The translations under genes were made by a program, and so were the position numbers. Shown here in pieces: positions 9,355 to 16,479 of a DNA stretch of 64,000 nucleotides (the stretch's first letter is position 1; every line of letters begins with the position of its first letter). The DNA comes from Nocardioides sp. Root140 (lineage in GTDB: Bacteria; Actinomycetota; Actinomycetes; Propionibacteriales; Nocardioidaceae). The stretch is from the NCBI RefSeq assembly GCF_001426745.1, contig NZ_LMFI01000010.1, forward strand, positions 1,468-65,467. Reading direction: 5' to 3'. The notes beneath the pieces were generated by a model. The model did no database searches. It was not told the DNA's origin and worked only from the letters and a program-made list of their open reading frames with translations.

Positions 9355-9887
9355 GCGAGTCCTTCTGTGACGTTCGTGGTGGCGGCGTGCGTGGCGCCGG
9401 CCTCGGTGGAGTGCGCGGAGGTCGCCGCACGCTGGGCGGCGATCGGCGCGATGCGGTCGGAGATCTCGTCGAGCAGCCGGGCTGCCCGGAGCACCTTGAC
9501 CTCGTCCCAGTCGGTGAACTGCGCGCGCAACGTGCTGACGTAGGCCGCGCGGAGGGCAGTGAGCCGCTCGGCACCCGCGGCGGTCAGGCTGATCAGCTCG
9601 GCCCGGCCGTCGTCGGGGTCGGGACGGCGTACGACGAGCCCGTCGGCGTCGAGGGACGCCAGCTGGCGGCTGATCACCGACGGGCCGACGTTGATCTGTT
9701 CGGCGATGAAGCCGGGGCGGCAGTCGCCGTGGTCTGCCAGCACCTTGAGCAGCGTGACGTCGGCGCGCTTGAGGTTGCCCGGGAGCTGCACCCACAGGTG
9801 GCCGGTGGTGCGCAGCGCGCGAGGCAGCCGGAAGAGGCTGTGGCTGAACACGTCGAACGCGTCGACGGGCTCCGGATGCTTGACCAT
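9351..9887 (-). CDS. MarR-family transcriptional regulator
   Basis: A 178-residue protein with a winged helix-turn-helix: LKRADVTLLKVLADHGDC, GPSVISRQLASLDADGLV and the wing RRPDPDDGRAELISLT are clear MarR features. ATG at 9887 was preferred to an upstream start because the extra residues are poorly coding. It overlaps the drug exporter by 4 bases and most likely represses this two-gene operon, with an effector releasing it. A palindrome lies just upstream. Confidence 0.9.
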   Translation of the reverse strand: MVKHPEPVDAFDVFSHSLFRLPRALRTTGHLWVQLPGNLKRADVTLLKVLADHGDCRPGFIAEQINVGPSVISRQLASLDADGLVVRRPDPDDGRAELISLTAAGAERLTALRAAYVSTLRAQFTDWDEVKVLRAARLLDEISDRIAPIAAQRAATSAHSTEAGATHAATTNVTEGLA

Positions 9888-9906
9888 GTCAACTATTGTG
9901 CACCCG

Positions 9907-9925
9907 GTTGCTTTCATCAAGCAAC
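9907..9925. promoter_or_regulatory. Candidate MarR operator upstream of marR-exporter operon
   Basis: A 7-bp inverted repeat gttgctt-tcatc-aagcaac, about 20 bases upstream of the MarR start codon. A wider pair cacccgg/ccgggtg encloses it. Position and symmetry fit an operator for the local MarR dimer; binding is inferred. Confidence 0.4.
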
Positions 9926-9966
9926 TAATTGCCGGGTGACGTCCGCCACCCGGCGCCGGGCAGGAA

Positions 9967-9987
9967 CGCGCGGGAAGGGCCCGCGCG
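9967..9987 (-). terminator. Hairpin below the ferritin-like gene
   Basis: Perfect 8-bp arms cgcgcggg/cccgcgcg with a 5-base loop, 15 bases past the ferritin-like gene stop. Confidence 0.5.
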
Positions 9988-10002
9988 GAGGACCGCGAAC
10001 GG

Positions 10003-10704
10003 TCAGTGTGCGAGCCCGAGCTCGGCCATCCGCTCGGCGTGCCGCTCGGTGAGCCGGGTGAACATCCGTCCGATCGCGGCCAGGTCGAGGCCGGGTCGGT
10101 CCACTCCCCCGGCCAGCAGGGCCGAGAGGGCGTCGCGCTCGGCGGCCACGCGCTGCGCCTGCGAGAGCGCCTCCCCCATCAGGCGCCGGCCCCACAGGGC
10201 CAGTGGGCCGCCCACGCGGTGGTCGGCGGCGATGCCGGCCCGCACCCGGTCGACGACGAACTCACTGTGGGTGGTGCGCTCGAGGGCGCCCAGGATCAGG
10301 TCGCGGGTGTCCACGTCGACGAAGGCCGCGATCTCGGCGTAGAAGTCGCGGGCCAGCCCGTCGCCGACGTACGCCTTGACCAGGCCCTCCAGCCAGTTCG
10401 ACGGGGCCGTGTGCGCGTGGAACGAGTCGACCGCCGCGCGGAACGGGGCCATCGCCTCGAACGGGTCGGCGCCCAGGGACTCGAGGCGGTCCCGGAGGCG
10501 CAGCACGTTGTCGAACTCGGCACTGGCCATCGTCGCCAGGGCCACCTTGTCCTCGAGGGTGGGCGCCAGCTTGGCGTCCTCGGCGAGGCGCTCGAAGGCC
10601 GAGATCTCGCCGTACGCGATCACTCCGAGGAGGTCGACGACGGCGGCACGGTACGACGGGTCGGCGAAGGCAACGCCCTCGCCCTCGCTCGGGGATTCAG
10701 TCAT
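10003..10704 (-). CDS. Ferritin-like fold protein (Rv3210c-like)
   Basis: A 233-residue, all-helical, soluble protein. Helical segments carry Glu and His residues in ferritin-like spacing (AYGEISAFERLAEDA, MASAEFDNVLRLRDRLE, THSEFVVDRV), similar to the MiaE-like/ferritin-like group. The gene lies next to a divergent DEAD-box helicase gene, as Rv3210c lies next to Rv3211. A di-iron role is possible, but the metal ligands are not certain by eye. The function in this family is not established. Confidence 0.75.
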   Translation of the reverse strand: MTESPSEGEGVAFADPSYRAAVVDLLGVIAYGEISAFERLAEDAKLAPTLEDKVALATMASAEFDNVLRLRDRLESLGADPFEAMAPFRAAVDSFHAHTAPSNWLEGLVKAYVGDGLARDFYAEIAAFVDVDTRDLILGALERTTHSEFVVDRVRAGIAADHRVGGPLALWGRRLMGEALSQAQRVAAERDALSALLAGGVDRPGLDLAAIGRMFTRLTERHAERMAELGLAH

Positions 10705-10893
10705 GTCCGCAGCGTACCGATAGACTTGTGGTCATTGCGTGGCGCGACCGAGTTCGCGCCCCCCTCTCGGCACCGCACCGGGACCGGTCCCCAGGGATCG
10801 TCCAGATGAACGCAGGTGCCGGCGCATGTGCGCGGCAGATCCGCACTTCGGAGTCGGCCGCACAGACCTACTCACGGAAGTGAACACACGCTC

Positions 10894-12294
10894 TTGACCA
10901 CCTTCAGAGAACTTGGCGTCCTGCCCGAGATCGCAGACGCCCTCGAACGCGCCGGCATCGTCGAGCCGTTCCCCATCCAGGAGATGACCCTCTCCGTCGC
11001 CCTGCTCGGCACCGACCTGATCGGCCAGGCCCGCACCGGCACCGGCAAGACCCTCGCCTTCGGCATCCCGATCCTGCAGCGCACCGTCGCCGCGCACGAC
11101 GCCGACTACGCCGAGATGGCCCAGGGCAAGCCCCAGGCGCTCATCGTGGCCCCCACGCGCGAGCTCGCGCTGCAGGTCTCCAACGACCTCCACCTGGCCG
11201 GCAGCGACCGCGGCATCCGCGTCCTCACCGTGTACGGCGGCGTGGGCTACGACCCGCAGCTCGACGCCCTCAAGTCCGGTGTCGACGTGGTCGTCGGTAC
11301 GCCGGGCCGCCTCCTCGACCTGTCCAACCGCAAGGCACTCGACCTGTCCCACGTGAAGTCGGTCGTGCTCGACGAGGCCGACGAGATGCTCGACCTGGGC
11401 TTCCTGCCCGACGTCGAGCGACTGCTGTCGAAGACTCCCGAGACCCGCCAGACCATGCTGTTCTCGGCGACCATGCCGGCCGCGATCATCGCCCTGGCCC
11501 GCACCCACATGCGCCACCCGATGAACATCCGCGCCGAGTCCGCGGCCGACAACCAGATGGTGCCGGCCACCGCGCAGTTCATCTACCAAGCCCACGACCT
11601 CGACAAGCCCGAGATCATCGGTCGCGTCCTCCAGGCCGACGACGCCGACAAGGTCATCGTCTTCACCCGCACCAAGCGTCAGTCGCAGCGCATCGCCGAC
11701 GACCTGACCGAGCGTGGCTTCAACGCCAGCCCGCTCCACGGCGACATGCAGCAGACCTCCCGTGAGCGCGCGATGACGAAGTTCCGCGAGGACAAGATCA
11801 AGGTGCTGGTCGCGACCGACGTCGCAGCCCGCGGCATCGACGTGGCCGGCGTCTCGCACGTCATCAACTACACCTGCCCCGAGGACGACAAGACCTACGT
11901 GCACCGCATCGGCCGCACCGGCCGCGCGGGTGCCACCGGCACCGCGATCACCTTCGTGGACTGGGCCGACCTGACCCGCTGGAAGGTCATCAACAAGACC
12001 CTCGGCCTCCCGTTCGAGGAGCCGCAGGAGACCTACTCGACCTCCGAGCACCTCTACCACGACCAGGGCATCCCGGCCGGCACCAAGGGTCGCATCAAGG
12101 ACCCGGAGCCGGTCGAGAAGAAGCCGTCGACCCGTGACGGTGACCGCAACCGTCGCTCCGGTGGTCGCGGCAGCCAGGGCGCTGCCCCGGCCGAGGGCGG
12201 CGAGAAGACCGCTGCTCCGCGCAAGCGCAACCGCAACCGTCGTCGCACCCGCAGCGGCGAGACGGTCGCGGCGAACACCACCCAGGCCGACTGA
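10894..12294 (+). CDS. DEAD-box RNA helicase (RhlE/CsdA-like, Rv3211-like)
   Basis: A 466-residue ATP-dependent RNA helicase. Motifs in order: Q-motif FPIQEMTL, Walker A ARTGTGKT, PTRELA, TPGRLLDL, DEAD in VVLDEADEMLDLGF, SAT in LFSATMP, then the second RecA-like domain with VIVFTRTK, VATDVAARGID and HRIGRTGRAG. A basic, Arg/Asn-rich tail of about 60 residues (RKRNRNRRRTRS) should bind RNA. TTG at 10894 was chosen because homologues begin TTFRELG; an upstream ATG would add 26 poorly conserved residues. It has a leader of up to 189 bases after the divergent ferritin-like gene and a UUCG-loop terminator below. Confidence 0.92.
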   Translation: MTTFRELGVLPEIADALERAGIVEPFPIQEMTLSVALLGTDLIGQARTGTGKTLAFGIPILQRTVAAHDADYAEMAQGKPQALIVAPTRELALQVSNDLHLAGSDRGIRVLTVYGGVGYDPQLDALKSGVDVVVGTPGRLLDLSNRKALDLSHVKSVVLDEADEMLDLGFLPDVERLLSKTPETRQTMLFSATMPAAIIALARTHMRHPMNIRAESAADNQMVPATAQFIYQAHDLDKPEIIGRVLQADDADKVIVFTRTKRQSQRIADDLTERGFNASPLHGDMQQTSRERAMTKFREDKIKVLVATDVAARGIDVAGVSHVINYTCPEDDKTYVHRIGRTGRAGATGTAITFVDWADLTRWKVINKTLGLPFEEPQETYSTSEHLYHDQGIPAGTKGRIKDPEPVEKKPSTRDGDRNRRSGGRGSQGAAPAEGGEKTAAPRKRNRNRRRTRSGETVAANTTQAD

Positions 12295-12317
12295 CACACA
12301 CGTCGCCGCTCTTCTCC

Positions 12318-12347
12318 GGCCCGTCACGAGTTCGCTCGTGGCGGGCT
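12318..12347 (+). terminator. Helicase terminator with UUCG loop
   Basis: Stem ggcccgtcacgag/ctcgtggcgggct with G-U pairs and a TTCG tetraloop, 23 bases past the helicase stop. Confidence 0.75.
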
Positions 12348-12363
12348 GGTGCCATTTCGGTGA

Positions 12364-12433
12364 CCGGTGCGCAGGACGTTGTGCGGGACGTCCTGCGTCA
12401 CGGTCGCCCGGGCAGCCGGTGCGCAGGACGTTG
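12364..12433. repeat. 18-bp direct repeat pair with an internal hairpin
   Basis: The 18-mer ccggtgcgcaggacgttg occurs at 12364-12381 and 12416-12433, 52 bases apart. The first copy also forms a 10-bp perfect hairpin (cgcaggacgt/acgtcctgcg, 12370-12397), which may end the minus-strand L,D-transpeptidase transcript between these convergent genes. Confidence 0.6.
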
Positions 12434-12463
12434 CGCAGGACGTGGTGGTGCGGGAGGCGCCGG

Positions 12464-13186
12464 TCAGATGACGACGACGTCGGTGCCGATCGGGGCGAAG
12501 TCCCACAGGGCCAGCGCGTCGTCGGTGCGTTGGCGGATGCATCCGTGTGACTGCGGCGTGCCGAGCTCCTTCTCGCTCTGCAGCGGCTCGCCCCCGGCGT
12601 ACGGGATGTCGTGGAAGCCGATCGCGGCGTTGGGGCCGTGCGCGAAGCGCACGAACCACTTCATGGTGCCGGAGTCGTCGATGCCCCAGGCCTCCTCGGA
12701 GCGCGAGAACACGGCGTAGGAACCGGGCTGGAGGTTGTCGTAGACGCTGCCGGAGACCAGGTAGGTCCGCTCGACGGTGTCGTCCTCGTCGATCAGCCAG
12801 ACCCGCTGGTCGGTCTGGCTGAAGACCACGCGCTTGCCCTCGCCGGAGTCGGCCGGGACCAGCGTCGGGTCGGCCGCGAGCACGAGGGGGTCCGAGACCT
12901 CCTTGGGCCCGGCCACGTCGGTGTTCCGGGACTGCTCGGCCCGACCCGGGTCGGCCTCACGGAGCCCGGCCTGGCCGGACCCCGACTGCCCGGACCCGGA
13001 CTGCTCGGGCCTCGGGTCCGCCGACGGTGACTGGATCGCACTGCTCAGCGCCGCGGCACCGCTGCCTCGGGTGGGCAGCACACCCGTGCCGCCGAGTACG
13101 GCGACGAGGGTGACCCCCACTGCAGCCAGCACCGCGAGGATGCGGCCGTACCTCGGCCGGATCGGTTCGAGGCGATGACGGCTCAC
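12464..13186 (-). CDS. L,D-transpeptidase (YkuD-type catalytic domain)
   Basis: A 240-residue envelope protein: GTG start, one N-terminal membrane or signal segment (about residues 15-38), a Ser/Gly/Gln-rich low-complexity linker (about 50-85) and a C-terminal YkuD domain. The catalytic motif SHGCIR near residue 213 holds the nucleophilic Cys, and IGFHDIPY supplies the upstream His. Family knowledge: these enzymes make 3-3 peptidoglycan crosslinks or attach proteins. It starts 7 bases below the ParA-like gene stop, so the two are co-transcribed. Confidence 0.85.
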   Translation of the reverse strand: MSRHRLEPIRPRYGRILAVLAAVGVTLVAVLGGTGVLPTRGSGAAALSSAIQSPSADPRPEQSGSGQSGSGQAGLREADPGRAEQSRNTDVAGPKEVSDPLVLAADPTLVPADSGEGKRVVFSQTDQRVWLIDEDDTVERTYLVSGSVYDNLQPGSYAVFSRSEEAWGIDDSGTMKWFVRFAHGPNAAIGFHDIPYAGGEPLQSEKELGTPQSHGCIRQRTDDALALWDFAPIGTDVVVI

Positions 13187-13193
13187 GACAGCG

Positions 13194-13973
13194 TCATTTG
13201 TCCTTGCGCAGCTTCACCAGGTTGGCGGCCACCTCGCGGTAGGCCATCGCACCCTTGTTGCTGCGGTTGGTGGAGAGGATCGAGCGTCCGGCGGCCGGGG
13301 CCTCGGCGAACTTGATCGTCTTCGGGATCGGCGGCTCGATGACGGCCAGGTCGTAGGTGTCGGAGATCGTCTCCAGCACCGTGCGGGAGTGGTTGGTGCG
13401 GCCGTCGAACAGCGTCGGCAGCACGCCCCAGACCTTGAGCTTGCGGTTGGTGAACTTGCGAACGTCGTGCACGGTGTCGAGCAGCTGGCCGACACCACGG
13501 TGCGAGAGCGTCTCGCACTGGAGCGGGATCAACACACCCTGCGCGGCGGTCAGTGCGGCGACCGTCAGCACGCCCAGGGACGGCGGGCAGTCGAGCAGCA
13601 CCCAGTCGTAGTCGACGCCGGACTCGGAGAGGTCGTCGAGGGCGCCCTTGATGACGTGCTCGCGGCCGGTGCGGGTCAGCAGGTCGGCCTCGGCCCGGGC
13701 CAGCTCGATCGTGGCCGGCAGCAGGTCGACGCCGTCCTCGGTCGCGATGATCACCTCGGTGGGGTCGAGCCCCTTGGTGAGCACGTGGTGCACGGAGAGC
13801 TCGAGGTCCTCCGGGTCGATGCCGAGGGAGAACGTCAGGCAGGCCTGCGGGTCGAGGTCGACGAGCAGGACGCGGTGGCCGAGCTCGGCCAGGGCGGCGC
13901 CGAGGGAGGCGACGGTGGTGGTCTTGGCGACGCCGCCCTTCTGGTTGGCGATCGCGAGCGTTGTGGTGGTCAT
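13194..13973 (-). CDS. ParA/Soj-like ATPase (Rv3213c-like)
   Basis: A 259-residue ParA/MinD-type ATPase. The deviant Walker A is KGGVAKTTT near residues 12-20, the switch region gives VDLDPQACLTFSLG and the Walker B-like WVLLDCPPSLG is present. No ParB gene is next to it, so it is not the chromosomal parAB pair; the position matches Rv3213c, the orphan Soj-like gene near rhlE-type helicase in mycobacteria. It is the first gene of a likely two-gene operon with the L,D-transpeptidase. A role in placing a cargo in the cell is likely but its cargo is unknown. Confidence 0.88.
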   Translation of the reverse strand: MTTTTLAIANQKGGVAKTTTVASLGAALAELGHRVLLVDLDPQACLTFSLGIDPEDLELSVHHVLTKGLDPTEVIIATEDGVDLLPATIELARAEADLLTRTGREHVIKGALDDLSESGVDYDWVLLDCPPSLGVLTVAALTAAQGVLIPLQCETLSHRGVGQLLDTVHDVRKFTNRKLKVWGVLPTLFDGRTNHSRTVLETISDTYDLAVIEPPIPKTIKFAEAPAAGRSILSTNRSNKGAMAYREVAANLVKLRKDK

Positions 13974-14057
13974 CGTGCTACATCATGCCTGACCGGCCAC
14001 GGCGTACCGCACAGGCATGCCGACCCCACGACTGGCGAGTCGCCCCCGCCCCGGCAC

Positions 14058-14111
14058 AGTGGGTGTCGCCGGAGGTTCGTCGGGGGTGGCGAACCTCCGG
14101 TGGTGCCCACT
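14058..14111. repeat. Dispersed palindromic repeat, short copy (A)
   Basis: Arms agtgggtgtcgccggaggtt and its partner ending ctccggtggtgcccact pair over about 22 positions with a few G-T pairs around a short loop. The right arm runs into the marC stop codon. The 24-base segment cgccggaggttcgtcggggg plus tggc also occurs in copy B at 21.66 kb. Here it can act as the marC terminator. Confidence 0.7.
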
Positions 14112-14266
14112 AGCCGTCACCGGCGATGAAGGCGCGGACCGCGTCGGCCACCATCTGTACGGCGATCGCGGACAGCAGCAGACCCGCGATCCGGGTGACC
14201 AACAGCACGCCGCTCTCGCGAATCACCTTGAGGATCCGCACCGAGAACCGCATCGCCGCCCAGGCG
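14110..14266 (-). pseudogene. marC: marC, detached 3' part
   Basis: Reading the minus strand from 14266 gives AWAAMRFSVRILKVIRESGV and then a hydrophobic helix ending VRAFIAGDG and a stop, which is the expected C-terminus of a MarC-family membrane protein. It has no start of its own. The 5' part is at 20304-20767; the 464 bases there plus the 157 here make 621 bases, exactly 207 codons. The break is caused by the mobile element between them. Confidence 0.85.
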
Positions 14267-14318
14267 CTATGCCGAAGTCGGCATAGCGGCTGTTATGCCG
14301 ACTCGATGGTTATGCCGA
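14267..14318. repeat. Left end of the RIT-like element, with inverted and direct TATGCCGA units
   Basis: The outermost 20 bases, ctatgccgaagtcggcatag, form a palindrome with a 2-base centre, like a tyrosine recombinase core site. They are followed by ctgttatgccgac and a further ttatgccga. TATGCCGA is present at 14268, 14294 and 14311 and inverted at 14278. Bases 14290-14318 mirror the right end. Confidence 0.8.
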
Positions 14319-14726
14319 GTCGGCGCTCGGTGGTTGGGGTGGCGCGGGTTGGCCGGCACTTTCTGGGGTGAGGGGCATGGTGGCCCAAGCGGAGGACAGA
14401 GCGTCGGTGCCGAGCTCGCGGCGGCCTCCGGGGGTGAGTTCGTCAAGTTGGAGGGCGGCCCAGTAGTCAGCGTGTCGTTCACAGTCGAGAACGGCGGTGA
14501 TGTCGCCCCTGATGGGTGCACGCTTGCGGTGGGCAGACACTTGTAGGTAGCGGTGTCCGGAATCGGTCGCGCGCCAGGCGAGGATCTGGGGGCGGGAGAG
14601 GATCAGTGCCCAGGCGAGGAGTTCTGAGGGATTATCCACGGTGGCGGTGACGTCTCCGACGACGTCGAGTTCGCGGCTGATCCGTAGCAGGATCGCTAGT
14701 TCGCGCGCGTCCTTTGCTGGGTACAT
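14310..14726 (-). CDS. Hypothetical protein carried by the RIT-like element
   Basis: A 138-residue soluble protein (one more if the first of two tandem ATGs is used; GGAGAA spacing favours the second). I do not recognise the family. The N-terminal part has helical, charged segments (AKDARELAILLRISRELD), a middle strand-rich part (HRYLQVSAHRKRAPIRGDI) and a Pro-rich end. The stop falls inside the left terminal repeat, so it is the outermost cargo gene. A 95-base spacer with a strong terminator separates it from the hsp20 operon, so it has its own promoter. Confidence 0.6.
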   Translation of the reverse strand: MYPAKDARELAILLRISRELDVVGDVTATVDNPSELLAWALILSRPQILAWRATDSGHRYLQVSAHRKRAPIRGDITAVLDCERHADYWAALQLDELTPGGRRELGTDALSSAWATMPLTPESAGQPAPPQPPSADSA

Positions 14727-14821
14727 CATTTCTCCGTTCGAGCTCGGACCGAGTGGATGAGGCTCAAGAGCCCGGGGGCATGGGCCAGCTTTGGATCGTG
14801 CGCCGAAGTGTTCGTCGGTTG

Positions 14822-14856
14822 CCGGGAGGACCCGACCGGAGGGCGGGTCCTCCCGG
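14822..14856 (-). terminator. Terminator of the element's hsp20 operon
   Basis: Perfect 12-bp arms ccgggaggaccc/gggtcctcccgg with an 11-base loop, 17 bases past the stop of the 51-residue gene and before the next minus-strand gene. Confidence 0.75.
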
Positions 14857-14873
14857 ATGGGACGCCGAGGGCG

Positions 14874-15029
14874 TCAGCGTGTGCGCGGCTCGGGTCCCTG
14901 TTGGCCGCCTCCGTTGTTGACGAGCCGTGCCAGGGCTTTGCGGAGGGCTGCGCTGGCGTTTGCGACGCTCTGCACGATCTTGCTTGCAAGTCCTCGCAGT
15001 GTTTCGCTTGTGTTGGGCAGTGCTGGCAT
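14874..15029 (-). CDS. Small 51-residue protein in the hsp20 operon
   Basis: ATG at 15029 follows GAGAGGGGGTGG, a strong ribosome site, and the frame ends just before a perfect terminator; both support a real gene. The protein is basic and helical, with an amphipathic run (TLRGLASKIVQSVANASAAL) and a polar Gly/Gln/Arg tail. No known family was recognised. It lies 101 bases below hsp20 on the same strand, with no strong terminator between, so co-expression with Hsp20 is likely. It could be a small chaperone partner, but that is a guess. Confidence 0.5.
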   Translation of the reverse strand: MPALPNTSETLRGLASKIVQSVANASAALRKALARLVNNGGGQQGPEPRTR

Positions 15030-15130
15030 GACCACCCCCTCTCGTGATCTCAGGATGACCACACACCGGGAGGCCGGCTGCGGCTGGCCTCTGCTCAGGT
15101 CGCCACGGGCGATCCGAGACTTGACGATGC

Positions 15131-15550
15131 TTAGGCGTTGATCTCCTTGGCGGACTCCCCGGCGGTGATTTCGACCTTGCGGGGCTTGGCCTTCTCCGCG
15201 ATGGGGAGCCGCAGGGTCAGCACACCGGCGTCGTAGTTGGCGCTGAGCTGGTCGGCGTCGAGGGTCTCGCCCAGGAACAGCTGGCGGCTGAACACGCCGT
15301 AGTTGCGCTCGTCGACGACGCGCTCGGCGTCACCTGCCGGGGGCTTGCGTTCGGCGTGGACGGTGAGCACGTTCTGCTCCACGGTCAGATCGATGGAGTC
15401 AGCCGAGGCGCCGGGGAGGTCGAGGTGGACCACGAAGGCTCCGTCGTCTCGGTAGGCCGTCATCGGCATCACGGCCGGGCGGGCACGAGTCCCCAGCATC
15501 GCCTCGGTGAGACGGTCGAAGTCACGGAACGGATCGGTTCGCATCAGCAT
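15131..15550 (-). CDS. Small heat-shock protein Hsp20 (alpha-crystallin domain)
   Basis: A 139-residue protein with a short N-terminal arm (DPFRDFDRLTEAMLG), an alpha-crystallin domain at about residues 30-125 and a C-terminal tail. The domain shows DLPGASADSIDLTVEQNVLT and the signature YDAGVLTLRLPIAE, and the tail gives VEI, a candidate I/V-x-I-type contact. GAGGAGGAG precedes the ATG. Family knowledge: ATP-independent holdase that keeps unfolding proteins soluble for the DnaK system. It is read away from a J-domain gene; the shared 159-base spacer is A+T-rich. Its place on a mobile element suggests portable stress tolerance. Confidence 0.93.
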   Translation of the reverse strand: MLMRTDPFRDFDRLTEAMLGTRARPAVMPMTAYRDDGAFVVHLDLPGASADSIDLTVEQNVLTVHAERKPPAGDAERVVDERNYGVFSRQLFLGETLDADQLSANYDAGVLTLRLPIAEKAKPRKVEITAGESAKEINA

Positions 15551-15709
15551 GAGTTCTCCTCCTCACTAGCAGTTCTGACATGGGATCTGAGGCCGGGTTG
15601 GCGTCAGATAATCTACTGTTGCTATTTCAGATTTTCTCTCATTGTGCGAAGATGTCAAGAGGGAATTCCAACCTTCTCTAAAGGTGCTATCAGCGACGGG
15701 AGGTAGGGC
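15551..15709. promoter_or_regulatory. Divergent promoter region of the hsp20 and J-domain operons
   Basis: This spacer is strikingly A+T-rich for the window. On the minus strand TTGACA (15658-15653) is followed 16 bases later by GAAAAT (15636-15631), a possible housekeeping promoter for hsp20. A classic HspR site (CTTGAGT-N7-ACTCAAG) is not present; only the half-like CTTGAC overlaps the -35 box. The J-domain gene has GGGAGG just before its ATG. Control by the neighbouring HspR-like protein is inferred. Confidence 0.4.
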
Positions 15710-16147
15710 ATGGACAGGAGACGGACAGAGGCGTTCGAGGTGCTGGGCATCCCGGTGGACAGCGACGCGGACGCGGTGGCCCATGCCTACCGCCGGCTCG
15801 CGCGCGTTACCCATCCCGACGTCTCGGCGGAGCCTGAGGCCGCGGCCCGGTTCGCTGCTCTTGCTGCCGCGTACAGGCTGGCGTCCCAGGTTGATGCCGT
15901 GACTGAAGGCTCCGCATCCGCCCGCAGGCCGGGGATGCGATACCCGGGCTCCGCTTACGGACGCGAGCCCGGCTACGGTGACCCGACTTCCGACTGGGCG
16001 CGCGGGTGGGGCTCGGTTCCGCAGTGGCCGATAGCGTTGTGGCCGAATCGAAGCGGACGCCCGCGTCCAGGTGTCCCGATCGTCGCAGGGCCGGTTTTCA
16101 TTAGTCCAGCCCGCCGCCCGGGCAATGGGGAGGTTCGTGGTGGTTGA
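15710..16147 (+). CDS. J-domain protein (DnaJ/CbpA-like co-chaperone, truncated type)
   Basis: A 145-residue protein. Residues about 5-62 form a J-domain: EAFEVLGIPVDSDADAVAHA, helix III and the essential HPD motif in THPDVSAEPEAA. The rest is Pro/Gly/Arg-rich with no zinc-finger or client-binding C-terminal domain, so it is a minimal J-protein. Family knowledge: HPD stimulates DnaK ATPase; with no dnaK on the element it must use the host DnaK. It faces hsp20 and its last 8 bases overlap the next gene, so it heads a three-gene operon. Confidence 0.85.
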   Translation: MDRRRTEAFEVLGIPVDSDADAVAHAYRRLARVTHPDVSAEPEAAARFAALAAAYRLASQVDAVTEGSASARRPGMRYPGSAYGREPGYGDPTSDWARGWGSVPQWPIALWPNRSGRPRPGVPIVAGPVFISPARRPGNGEVRGG

Positions 16148-16475
16148 TCTGGGTGCCAACCGTGCACTGTTCTCGATCTCGGTGGCCGCAGAGGTTACCG
16201 GCGTCAACCCACAGATGCTGCGCGTTTACGAGCAGAAGGGATTGCTTGAGCCTCACCGCACCGAGGGCGGGACTCGTCGCTACAGCAATCAAGAGCTAGA
16301 TCGGGTCAGCGAGATCACCACCCTGCTCGCAGCCGGACTGAATCTGGCCGGAGTGGAGCACGTGTTCCGGCTCCGGGCCGAGAACCATCGCCTGCAAGGT
16401 GAGGTCGACCGGCTCCGCCAGGGGCATACGGCCGCGGAGACCACCGAGGCAGGCAGACCCCACTCCGGCGGGTGA
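16140..16475 (+). CDS. HspR-like MerR-family regulator
   Basis: About 111 residues. A MerR winged helix (residues about 10-75) with FSISVAAEVTGVNPQMLRVY, RTEGGTRRYSNQELDRVSEI and GLNLAGVEHVFRL, very like HspR, then a short coiled coil. GTG at 16140 was chosen for its spacing from GGGGAGG; GTG 16137 and ATG 16125 are alternatives. HspR represses chaperone operons with DnaK as co-repressor and is usually the last gene of dnaK-grpE-dnaJ-hspR. Here it follows a J-protein gene without dnaK, so it probably governs the element's own divergent chaperone operons. It overlaps the J gene by 8 bases. Confidence 0.85.
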   Translation: MVDLGANRALFSISVAAEVTGVNPQMLRVYEQKGLLEPHRTEGGTRRYSNQELDRVSEITTLLAAGLNLAGVEHVFRLRAENHRLQGEVDRLRQGHTAAETTEAGRPHSGG

Positions 16476-16479
16476 TCGT

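Noticed and set aside
13194..13973. Chromosome-partition parA with a nearby origin
   Set aside because: There is no parB, dnaA, gidB or DnaA-box cluster. Position fits the orphan Rv3213c-like gene.
15551..15709. A classic HspR box (CTTGAGT-N7-ACTCAAG) in the divergent chaperone spacer
   Set aside because: Searched by eye on both strands; only a partial CTTGAC is present.
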